A DNA stretch of 64,000 bases. Source: Acanthococcus lagerstroemiae (Eukaryota; Arthropoda; Insecta; Hemiptera; Eriococcidae). Of this stretch, positions 47,580 to 57,679 are shown one piece after another. The notes under the pieces were generated by a model. It was not told the DNA's origin and did no database searches. It saw only the letters and a list, made by a program, of their open reading frames with translations. A program made the translations under genes and the position numbers. The stretch spans positions 6,300,321 to 6,364,320 of the forward strand of contig CM063109.1 of assembly GCA_031841125.1 (NCBI GenBank). The letters run 5' to 3'. Positions within the stretch are counted from its first letter, which is position 1, and the number at the start of each line of letters is the position of its first letter.

Positions 47580-47915
47580 TTAGATTCAGTCGAGTTGAGT
47601 TTTGATGTTTGACGCGGTCTCGGTAATCTGCGCTATCTAATTCAGTACATAGTTCACAAATCTACTCTACAGGATAAACCGTTGCTTCGCGCGCAGAGTT
47701 CGCGTTGCCGTTCTGGTATTCACAAATCACACCTCTAGTACCCATCTTTAATACCGACAAATTATGTTCTATCATTCTTCATTCAGTTAACGTTGACGTT
47801 GTTATTATTCGTTAATACCGTGCGCGTGTAACAAGTTAATTTTTGTTACGATTTTTGCCCGCGTTATCCTCGCATTGGGTCAGTGCTGTCGAGCGGAAAA
47901 AGCGATACGGATACG
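47580..47915 (+). promoter_or_regulatory. Candidate promoter and 5' UTR of the ChaC-like gene
   Basis: TTCAGTCG near 47586 and TTCAGTTA near 47784 contain TCAGT, the arthropod initiator pentamer. The interval is CpG-rich. Neither start is proven; a 130-330-base leader would follow. Confidence 0.3.
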
Positions 47916-48128
47916 ATGTCTACTTCTGATAATGTTCCCGCCGCGAATGCGTCCAGTGATAACGCGACTGCCGCGCCTGTAGATAACAACAGCGTATGGG
48001 TGTTCGGTTACAGCTCCCTGTGCTGGAATCCTGGATTCACGTTCCGAGAATCCTGCATCGGATACGTCAAAGGATTTTCCCGGAAATTCTGGCAAGGAAG
48101 CATGTCGCATAGGGGCACTTTTGAGCGG
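47916..48128 (+). CDS. First coding exon of a ChaC-type gamma-glutamylcyclotransferase
   Basis: The family cleaves the gamma-glutamyl group of glutathione in the cytosol, giving 5-oxoproline and Cys-Gly. The ATG at 47916 is the first in frame and has A at -3. Codons 1-26 are a low-complexity Ala/Asn/Ser/Asp leader. Residues 27-45 read VWVFGYSSLCWNPGFTFRE and 49-67 include YVKGFSRKFWQGSMSHRG, matching the conserved N-terminal strands of ChaC proteins. The substrate-loop motif is YSSL (32-35); most relatives have YGSL. The exon ends TTTGAGCGG with GTATGT at 48129, giving 71 codons and a phase 0 junction, where relatives continue with a PGRV segment. The catalytic Glu lies in a later exon not found here. 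Domain call is from recall; the identity is firm, the exact paralogue (ChaC1 or ChaC2 type) is not. Confidence 0.88.
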
Positions 48129-49735
48129 GTATGTGCAAATTTTGAAATGAGTATTTTAGATCTTTATTCGGATACTTGTACTTGTAGCAGAGCTTATAAC
48201 AATGGTGTTATGGGCAAAGGTGGTGAGTAACATTTCCACAGAAACTGATTTTATGCACTCTTGAGATATATACAGCCACTATAGCAAACCCCCAGCATCG
48301 GCAGAAAAGAAAAAAAATAAGTACAGTTTTTTCAGGCGCTATCCACTGTTAATGCATTATGTCTGGTACACAACAAAACGCTCGCTTCAAAAGTTTCCAC
48401 TTTACCATTTAGCAACTTTGTGCCTGAGACCATCAATAAGTACTTACCTACTTGCTTCCTGTTGGCTTATGCATGCCCGCTGTATTGTTCGCGTTCAGTG
48501 AAATTTACAGTCTACTACACGACGCTGTTATTGCCCTTCGCATCTGTGAGTGATAGGACTTGAGAAATCTGGTTGCAAGTTGAATGTTTAGATGAGAAGT
48601 TGGCGCCGTGGTGGTCGTTTTCCGTGTTTAGCTTGGTGTATTGGTGGCTTTGAAGCATCTGGAAAAAGTAATTGGTACTTTAAATTCATTTTTCAAATGA
48701 TCAAATGATGTATGTACCCCAGAATGTTTTTACCAGTTTAGTTCGAAAAATGTTACCTAATTGCAGTTTACTGTGGAGTGGGAGATCACTTGCCTAGCTG
48801 CACCCGACTGCACAATGAATTTCACATTCACACTTTGATATTTGTTTCTCACAGCTTCCTGTGAATTTCTTCAGTATACCTACCTACCTGATAAATTTTA
48901 CCGTATCAAGGTTACTACAATATTAACACATGTAACAGAGATTAGCCCATTTCGACAAGAGTCCTTATCAGTAGTTGTGTGATGTCATTAGTAGGCCGGA
49001 TGCCGGTGTACCTATGTATTGATTCAATCATACATTATTTGATTTTGTTGTTGATTTAATGAAATTTATAAGTGTTGACATTTTTTTAAATGACTGGTGT
49101 AGTATCTGCGCTATTCCTAGATGTATGAGTAACAGTGCAGAAGAAGAAAATAATTGGCATTTCACTGGTAAGTATCAAGACACTGATCATATGTGGAATA
49201 TCGTGCATCCGATAGGTAATGGAGTCGTTAAAACATGAATTACGTCAACTATTCTCTATCTTTGTACTTTAATATGAGACGGAATACCACATCAACGACT
49301 AAAAACATTTCGACAGATATCATTAACAGACTCCATTCTATAGATTACAATGTTGTATCGTGTGTATCGGGATAGCGTTGCAGAGAACAGAAGCGTAATG
49401 TGGAAAATGGGTGTAAAACTAAGTAAACATTTCTTTCATCCAATAACAAGGAAGAAGATAGTGTGCTTCCCTGTTCCTTGTCCTCTGAAAATGTTCCGAA
49501 ATCGGGTATGAAGCAATGAGTATTTTCAGAGGCGTTTTTACCATTAGGCAATCTAGACAGCTGCCTAGAGCGGCAAAATTTCGAATTTTTAGACAAAAAA
49601 AAAAGAAGTAAAACAGGAATGAGAAAAGTAGAAAATGGAGAAGGAATAAAATAGAAGAAGTAACTAAGTATACGCCATTTGAAAGATTTCTGTCATGTAC
49701 GGACTACGGAGTGACCGAAAAGTCCGTTCCTATTG
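48129..49735. other. Start of probable first intron of the ChaC-like gene
   Basis: Begins with the GTATGT donor. AT-rich with many TACCTACC-type words. No further ChaC exon was recognised here or downstream to the window end, on the plus strand. A 57-codon-scale match to the PGRV...WG.AY segment was looked for by eye and not seen. Confidence 0.45.
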
Positions 49736-49737
49736 AA

Positions 49738-51052
49738 AAATTTTATTTTTATTTTTATATTATTTTTATTACAAGCTCACGAGCTCGACGGAACAGTTAC
49801 AGATTGGATCGATAGGTTCGTGTAGGGGGGGGGGGTTGGTCTCTCTCCTCACCCAGCCACCTAATTCTGGGTATGAGCGTTGGTCAAATCTAACCAAATT
49901 TTTCTGTTTGCGGCCCTCTGTGCCCGAGTGGGGCCGGCCACCGCGATCACCTCATCTACCCATTTTTTTCAATGGTCTCCTAACTTTGCGTTTTCCCTCG
50001 CACAGGATCCAGAAAAGTGGCAACTCTGTTCCATTTCAATCTGGATTCTCTCGCAACATGCCCTGCATAGTTGAATTTTAGCTTTTTGATGATCTTGATA
50101 ATGTTTCTAGTTTTTGTTTTAGTGAACAATGCTGAAACGTGAATTTTGTCCCTTAATCTTATGCCCAATATATTCCTTACCATGGCGTGTTGCGTTGTTT
50201 CCATTTTTTGTATTTGGTTATTAGTATAGGACCACGTTTGTGCCCCGTAGGTCAGTACCGGGTAGACAGTACTTTCAAGTATTATTTTTATTTTAGATAG
50301 CATTTTGAGTTTCCCTTTAAGAATATCACTTTGGGCCCAGAACGCCTTCCAGGTATTGACTTGCCTGATTTTGATTTCGTTTTAAGTTCTATTTTCTATG
50401 GTCATGTTTTGGCCAAGATTTTTACTATTTCGATATTGTTATTCTCTAAGTATGCTAATTTTATCATAATTAATTGTTAAACCAAACTTTTTGCTCTCTC
50501 CTCAAATAGGGCCATTGCTTTAAATTCCCTGCTGCTTTTCCCTATATAATAACAATATCGTCAGCAAATCTCAAATGATTTAGGTATTTATATTTGCCAA
50601 CAGCGTACTTTAGCCCCATTTTTAGTCCTTTACCTCTCCAGTCTACCTTTTTAAAAATTTCCTCCAGTACTGCACTGAAAATGTTAGGAGATAGCGGATC
50701 ACCCTGTTTGACACCTCTCCTAATGTTGAACTTCTTTTCATTTCCAGCCAGTCTGATGATAGCTTCCGATTTGGAATAGATTTCTTTAAAAACTTCAACT
50801 ATCCTCCAGTGAACTCCTTGATTTCTTAATGTAATCCAAATTTTATCATGGTATAGTGAATCGAAAGCTTTATGAACGTCTATAAAAATGACTGCTACCT
50901 TGCATTAAAATTCTTTCGACTTTTCAAAAACCAGCCCGAAAGTATGGATGTGATCAATAGTGCTATACTTTTTCCTAAAACCCGCCTGTTCGAGAGGTTG
51001 TTAGGCGTCTAGAATTGAATAGATTTTATGTTTAAGAATTTTCATAAATGGA
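49738..51052 (-). pseudogene. RTE-like LINE reverse transcriptase and 3' end
   Basis: On the minus strand: FMKILKHKIYSILDA, EQAGFRKKYSTIDHIHTF, KVAVIFIDVHKAFDSLYHDKIW (motif A), IRRGVKQGDPLSPNIFSAVLEEIF, and YLNHLRFADDIVII (FADD at 50557-50568). Further on, TVYPVLTYGAQTWSYTNNQIQK and RLKWNRVATFLDPVRGK in shifted frames. The 3' end is an A/T-rich tail with TAAAAA units (49738-49772). Several stops and frameshifts. The catalytic pair is intact, but the copy is not. Confidence 0.8.
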
Positions 51053-51057
51053 GAACA

Positions 51058-51210
51058 GTGGCACCTCCCTGAAATTATACTTCTACACGAAAAAGGAGAT
51101 AAGTCGATATCAATAACTATCAGTCTCCTATTGAAAAATGTTTCTCAAAAATTTCCTAGTCAACTTATCAAGAAAATTTCTACTCCAGCGGCATTCTTGG
51201 TCCATTACTA
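51058..51210 (+). pseudogene. LINE fragment in inverted orientation
   Basis: Plus-strand reading LPEIILLHEKGDKS, then in a shifted frame ISLLLKNVSQKF, matching the segment that precedes the FMKIL region of the adjoining minus-strand LINE. The 5' end of this piece touches the 5' end of the other, so the pair has the geometry of a 5' inversion. Sequence beyond about 51180 is not recognised. Confidence 0.5.
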
Positions 51211-51299
51211 TTGGAACAATAGCCATTCTCCGAATTATCAAAGTGTAAGAAATGTTTAGTAACGTGACAACCAAGAACTGATCAAAAACGCACTATGTA

Positions 51300-52429
51300 A
51301 ATCTCTAATTGTAATTTTTGTTTCATAATTTTTTTCAGTCATTTTTCCATTTTTTTCTTCTCTGTAGTTTGTTACCTAAAAGTTTGTCATGATGTATGCC
51401 TATTCTTTATTCAGCATTATTTTATCAATCAATATAAGTAAATTTAAACTAACGATTATTTTCTTAACGACGAAGTGAATTTAAGTCCGCAATTTGGTCG
51501 AAAGGGTATTGGCACTTTAGCGACCTAGTTCATTGTCACGTGGTATAAATTTGGCGCACTTATGATTCCATATGCTCCTACAATGTATTTCTAATCAAAT
51601 AGGGCGGCTGATTTTATGTTTCCTAGAGCAGCTTCTTGCCTTAATACGCCTCTGAGTATTTTATTCGCATAAATCATCTTACTAAATGCTTAAAATCGAA
51701 CAATATTGTTGAAAAACCAAAAAATTTGGCAAAATTAAAAAAAAAATCTAAATTAAAGGATGAATACGTTCTTGTTTTTTTTTTAATGTTTCTCTGCCTC
51801 CTGCCACATGTATTATTATTATTCCTTTTTTTTCTCTTTTTTTTTCTTTTTTCTATTTCTAATAAATCTTACTTTTTATTTTTAATTTTTTCGCTGTGTT
51901 CTTTTTTCTCCGTCCCTTAATATTATGTTAATTTTTATGTTGTAGTAATGTTTGTCAATTACAATAAAATTATTATTGCAGAAAATTTCGAGCAGTTTTT
52001 AAAACAAAATTGATCCAAAAAACAATTTTATTTCATTGTATATGCGTATTACTTGGTTTTAAAAACTGCGATGATACGCCCCAAGTCACTTTGAAGTCGT
52101 TGTCAAAAGCTGCAAATAGCTTGATTTTAGTATTGTTTTCCCTACCTAGGAATTTGTCGAATTTGAAAAACGGCAATTTTTCTAAAAATATTTGAATAGA
52201 AGAGTGCGGAGATTTGGCACTTGCGCTATAAGCCTTGCATTCATTCAGTAAAATGAAAATCACTGTATTATTGACGAATTCCTAATGAAAAATCTCAAAA
52301 TTCCAGTAAGTACTAATGATAAGCAATGAACGTAACCTCGATAAAGATCGTCCAGATTAAGGGGATGCCATGATCTTTGTAATGGGCTTAGTAAGTCGCG
52401 ACCCTTTAAGATTGATTCTTAGGTAAGGT
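51300..52429. other. No recognisable gene; T-rich tracts
   Basis: T-rich low-complexity sequence at 51775-51920; its 64-codon frame is Leu/Phe-rich for that reason. Otherwise nothing recognised. Confidence 0.45.
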
Positions 52430-53622
52430 AAAGTGCTAAATGTTGATCTAGGTATCAAATGTTGATCTTTTTTTCAAGATTCAATAAATCTTCGTAGGAA
52501 CACTCGCAACTTTTTTTTGTGGTGAATCATATGAAGTGAACCTTCCCGTACCATTCTATATAGTTTTAGCTGTGAAAACGTGATTTACCCGATGCGCAAT
52601 CAGTTACCCTCTAGTTATTCAGTTACTCGCGGGAAAATTACCCATTTGTTACCCTTGGGTTACCCTCAGATCACTCTTGTTTCCCTTTAGTTATCCGGGT
52701 AACTGGCGGGATCCTACGCAATTAGTTACCCTCTAGTTACCCGCGGCGAAAAAGTAACCCGTTTGTTACCCTGGGTTACCCTCAGATTACCCTTGTTCCC
52801 CTTTAGTTACCCGGGTAACTGATGGGATTTTGCGCATCGGGTATGTTATCGCTTGATCATTTTGAAGTTCTTGTGTTGAAAAATGTGCTAAAAAATTCAA
52901 AAATTTTTGAATTTAGGAAAAAGTAATTTGGAAATATCAAAATGATAGATACTATAATTCATTTTTTTACATATTATATGGATATTGACATATACTGATA
53001 TGGGTTCAAATGAAGTACATTTGGAAGATTTTGAAATTTTTACTTTTCGAACCGGCTATTTGCGGGTCACATGAGTTTAAGTGAAAACAAATAATAAAAA
53101 GTGTTCCAATCCGATATTTTTCAAAAATTGCAGTTTTTATAAGCTAACTCACCAATGTTATTGATGTAATGTATATTTCTAGTGTCAAAGTTCAAGATTT
53201 TGGGGTTTGAAAAAGGGATCAACATTTGGCGAACAAATTTCATGCTTGAGATAAGTGTTAAATGTTAATCTAGGTATCGAATGTTGACTAGATTAATATT
53301 TGATATTTAAAAAAAATATGTCTGGAAAGGAAACTATTGTACATTTTACTATCTAACTCGAAACGTATGAAGAATGAGCTTGAGACTGAAATCCATCAAG
53401 GGATCAATATTTGACACCGGGTGTCAAATTTTGTTTTTTGGACCTTTTTAGAAATCCCTGTAGGTCAACACTGGCTGACTTTGAAAAAGTTCTAACTGAG
53501 AAAAGTGAAAGTAGCAGGTTGAATTTTTTATTAATCGTGATTTCGGGGTTTAATACTGATACAGAGGAGAGGGGGCAGCAGGGGCCATTTGAAAAAAGTG
53601 AATCAACATTTGGCATTTACTA
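52430..53622. repeat. Two adjacent MITE-like units with AAATGTTGATC ends
   Basis: Unit A runs from about 52433 (GTGCTAAATGTTGATCTAGG) to about 53233 (GATCAACATTTGGCG). Unit B runs from about 53257 (GTGTTAAATGTTAATCTAGG) to about 53622 (AATCAACATTTGGCATT). Left and right ends are inverted versions of one another. Unit A contains the GTAAC element at 52588-52841. Other motif copies lie inside (52455, 53275, 53400). No ORF of note. Confidence 0.6.
52588..52841. repeat. GTAAC-rich inverted-repeat element, copy 3
   Basis: 254 bp with exact 12-bp inverted ends CCCGATGCGCAA and TTGCGCATCGGG, flanked by TA on both sides (a possible TA target duplication). The interior is two ~110-bp subunits of GTTACC/GGGTAAC motifs. 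This is the best preserved copy of the family. Confidence 0.85.
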
Positions 53623-53629
53623 TACATGA

Positions 53630-55865
53630 AATAGTAATTTTGTATTATTTTCTAGTAGGTTTTTCCTCCATATTAACCTGTTTCGTTTATACGTTATTGT
53701 AAATCCAAACCATTTGGAATTGGTGATATGAAATTCCTCTATCGAGTTGTTTCCTTGCTGGAATAGGTAGTCGGCTAGAGGTCAAGCAGTCTGAACCCAT
53801 TAGGATGTGAAATGAAATGTAAAGAGCGTTGGTGACGTTACATACGCGCACGCACACTAACAAACATATGTAAGGAGGTTGAGTGATCAAACTAGGTATT
53901 TCCTATCATTTAGCACGGGGAGTAAAGATCCGTTTCGTCTTATATTACAAAAATATTATCTCAAGTACAGAAATCGCATTCGTAAGCATCTGGGTCATTA
54001 TTATCAAGGCCAGCTCATTTGATATGTACCCGGGCATGACATCTGATATCCCTGATCACATTTCCTTGCAAATTTTCGGAGTGCAAGCAGCAAATCAGAG
54101 TCTTACATGTCTCGAATTGATCCGCGACGCTAAAATCATCGTAGTGTGATATCTCAAAAACCCTTTGTCAAATAATACTGCAGCAGTATCTTCTAGCGAT
54201 TATTTAGTGATTGAGTAGGGGAGAGTAGTACACAGTGGGGCATTTTTATCCTTTTGGATTATGTAATATATTATTAGAAAGACTTGGTTGAGCTGTATCT
54301 TTCAAGTCATTTGAAAGCAAGATGGCATTTTTTCCCCACTAACTATAGCCAATTGAAAACATTGAAAAAGTTATCCTACTGTGTGCCATTGTGGAATACT
54401 GCATGATACACAATGGAACACAATACACTCATATGCATTAGAAAAATGCTGTTATAATAATGATGTGCATTAAAATCATTAGAAATGTCCTGTTTCTCTT
54501 TCTGTGTATTTGTACCATCTACATATTGAAATTATGAAGATGCCCGCCATAAAAACTCCACTATGTGCATACTATCTTCTGAGTTCCTCTGTGGAAGCAG
54601 AATTTTTGTATCACCTGTTAATCAGTCAAATTACATTATTTCCGCGTAAAATTTCCCTATCGTGTATCTTGTAACCTGTATTCAATTCCCGTGATGCGTA
54701 TAAAAAATTTGCTCCCTGAAAAAAGTTTGGCCTTACAAATTTACAAAATTAAATAACGAATAAAAAGACCGGCTTTCTCAGTTCTTCTTGCCTTCTTCCA
54801 TTCACGATGATAACATAAATATGTACTCGTATATTGCAGTACGATGATTTAGTGTTGTCTTAAAACAAAAAATTTCTTCCTCCTGTTCAAAGTTTTCGGC
54901 TGTTTACTACTTTCCTCCATTACTGCAATCACTCGACTTCCCCTTCGTGTCCGAAATATGACTTGAACATTTTTACGGAACATTCACTTTATTTCAGGCC
55001 TTATAGTTTTCTGATGAAATGATTGTGAATGGCATTACAATACCGTGTAAATAACTTACCTAGCAATCATAGGATGCAATTGGACGGCCGAAATCGAAGT
55101 AATCGATTGTTTACAAACTTTCTCGAACTTTATTTTTAGCTTTGCATCACATGCCCCCGCGCTCTTGCAATACCTTCAGCTTGTCTTTTCGCTTTTCATC
55201 CGACCACAAGTTTTTTCAGCCCATGTCTAGCGCATATTTTTTTATTTTTGTTTACATTCATGATAGTTTATGTATACGCGTCATTTCGAAAAATGAAACT
55301 AATTCCATTCTCATTTCGCTACTCTCAGTTTATTCTGTTCACTGTTATTGTTGCACTTGTTTTGTGCAAAATTCTACAGTCGAGCCAAAAAGTTCGCTCA
55401 CATCTTCACACATCGGAATAGTGTCGGCTGCAAGCGATCGCAGATGTATTTTATGACGAATACGAACCAATCAAATCATTCACAGAGAAAGTGCAAGCGT
55501 ATCAGCTGCAAATAACCTTGGTCGCTCATAATCTCAAACGAAATTCAAGTATTTATAGACAAAGAGGCGGGTTTATGAACACGGAATCTAATTTGTGTGC
55601 GGAAATAGCACCGGAGGCTCTTCTTCGCGATACCTACTGTCTGGTATGAACAGTAAATTTCGCGAATATTGAACGAGCAAAGAGCTAGGTGGCTGTAACC
55701 AATTTTTTGCACTAGGAAATGAAAACATAATCATGTCCGAGAACTCGGTTTGCCAGATTTCTGATGAGAAACTAAAGTCAATCCGAAAAAAATTAAGAAT
55801 AATTTACTTTCAAATTGATTGTATCTCAATTGGTGATGAATGACACTTCGTTACTTGTTTAGACA
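53630..55865. other. No recognisable gene
   Basis: A stretch near 54215-54425 repeats ACACAGTGGGGCA / CTACTGTGTGCCATTGTGGAA / ATACACAATGGAACAC phrases, suggesting a decayed repeat. Frames of 88 and 104 codons have no known domain. Confidence 0.4.
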
Positions 55866-56051
55866 TTTTTGGCTAAATCTCCTGTAAGTGACATATATAA
55901 TGTGGGACTAGAGGAGCTTTTCAAAAATTGTCATCATTCAGCCGTTGAGATGAGTGCAATTTTCAGGGAAATTGAGCTGTTGTTGCAAATAAGTATTTTG
56001 CCTGTAACTCATGTTACGTGCCTCCAACATACATTTTCGTCCGTAGAATAA
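55866..56051 (+). pseudogene. Possible hAT transposase C-terminal fragment
   Basis: The reading IFREIELLLQISILPVTHVTCLQHTFSSVE ends in a stop at 56049-56051. Its hydrophobic segment, then LPV, then a TFS motif resembles the hAT dimerisation region (LPVSTA..ERTFS). The Glu-Arg pair is replaced. Preceding frames are broken. Weak evidence. Confidence 0.3.
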
Positions 56052-56373
56052 GAAGCAGAACATAAAATTTCCTGCAAAATGATATTATATGCACTTATTT
56101 TGAACATATTTGTCCCGGAAACATTAAAACATATTTCTTATATAGGTACTTGATTAGACTACAACGACTATTCAGTAAGTACTGAAACCCGTGAAAGTCC
56201 CGTTAAGGCTTGGTTGTTACTCACTGGGACTCTTTAGGCGATCCATTAAGAGCCAGCATTATAAAACTTGTTTAAAAATTAACCGGTGAAAATGCGAATC
56301 CGCCAATCCGGTATTAGAATTCGCATTTTAACTACCAGTATGAAGACTAAGCAAGACTAGTGACTTACTGATT

Positions 56374-56527
56374 CGGTCCGTCCATCCTATGCAGAGAGCG
56401 CTGCAATCGGAGATAGTGATAAGTTATGAAAATGTGAACCTTTTTGTACATGGTGCCTAAAATATTCACCTTTTCATATGATATCAGCGTTATCATTAAT
56501 AATAGCGATACTAACGCTGATCGGCCC
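56374..56527. mobile_element. MITE with CGGGCCG-type termini, copy 2
   Basis: 154 bp. The right end in reverse complement reads CGGGCCGATCAGCGTTAGTA, close to the left end of 44831-45115; the left end reads CGGTCCGTCCATCC with AGAGAGCGCT inside, matching that element's right end. So it is a shortened relative in opposite orientation. Confidence 0.65.
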
Positions 56528-56604
56528 GAGTAGATATGATTGATATTACTGATTTATGTGGCTGATATATGAGGTAATTGGATAGATGATGAGTATCACA
56601 AATA

Positions 56605-56883
56605 ATTGACTCACTGATACGGCTGAGTGACACATGATTGACTCACTGATATGGCTGAATGACACAATTGACTCTCTGATATGACTGAATGACACATGAT
56701 TGACTCACTGATATGGCTGATTAACGTATGACTAATCCATCGATTATACTGGTATACCAAAAATTACCGAGAAAGCTGACTGATGTATTTATGTGAATGA
56801 CTTACTAACTGACTTAACTAACACAAGACTTAATGTATTTATGTTAATGACTTACTAACTGACTTGACTAACACAAGACTTAC
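56605..56883 (+). repeat. Two short tandem arrays, 30-32-bp and 50-bp units
   Basis: First array: about four units of ATTGACTCACTGATATGGCT plus GAATGACACATG, at 56605, 56637, 56667 and 56699. Second array: two 50-bp units starting TGTATTTATG at 56784 and 56834, differing at few bases. Noncoding. Confidence 0.85.
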
Positions 56884-56986
56884 GTGTTTGAAAAAACTGA
56901 GACATTTTGACTCGCTTCACTCACAGTTGGAAATAACATGATTCTACTCGAAAAATCTTATCTTTTCGGATAACAAACTTCCTGCA

Positions 56987-57679
56987 GGGGAGACCGGGGT
57001 TAGTTGTCACAATTTTTAGAAACTTCAAAATTCTGAAAAAACTATTGGACCAAAAAACTTTAAATTAGGCTCAAAATGTAGCTACAACCCTTGGCTACAA
57101 AATGCCATATAAAAAATACAAACATTTTTCATACAGTTGGCCCCAAACATTTTTAAGCGTGGCTACTTTTTTGTGACAACTGGCCTCATACCCGGGTAAG
57201 TTGTCATACATGATGGAGTAAGTCTTGTGCTAAAAACGTTCTGAAAATGTGCTGAAATGTCTTACGAATGTATTTTCGTACCATTTTCTAAAATCATGTA
57301 ACAAAGTTCGCATTAATTGAAAATGTTTGTAATGGGACAACTTGTCCCGGATTGAGGGGTTTAGAAAGTACAATGTTTGGGGGAGAGGATAAATGTAATT
57401 TTAGCTTTTAATACACCCAAAGGTAGCTAAAGAAATTCTACTTACCACACTGTATTTGATTTTTGCTAGTACAAAATATTACACTCACGAGAGTGAACTT
57501 CTTGTTTATAAAACGTGACTTTTTGCTAAATTTTGTATCACGAAGTCTATTAGGTATGGATGAAGTGTTGGTACACTAAGGAGTAGCGTGACGTCATCAG
57601 ATTCAAAAAAGCGCCTTTTACACGGGTGATATGGAGGCTGAGAACACTTACTACGTGGACAGCTTACCCCGGTCTCCCC
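56987..57679. mobile_element. MITE with GGGGAGACCGGGGT termini
   Basis: 693 bp. Ends read GGGGAGACCGGGGTTAGTTG (56987 on) and, in reverse complement from 57679, GGGGAGACCGGGGTAAGCTG. Internal copies of GGGTAAGTTGTCA and GGACAACTTGTCCC repeat the terminal theme. A clear target duplication was not found. The frames inside are short. Confidence 0.8.

Noticed and set aside
51726..51920. Membrane protein with Leu/Phe-rich segments
   Set aside because: The hydrophobicity comes from a T-rich low-complexity tract; no gene context.
55142..55456. 104-codon frame as a secreted or membrane protein
   Set aside because: No family resemblance, codon use or splice support; composition explains the hydrophobic run.
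56605..56726. CRISPR array
   Set aside because: Units follow one another without unique spacers, and the genome is eukaryotic; it is a simple tandem repeat.
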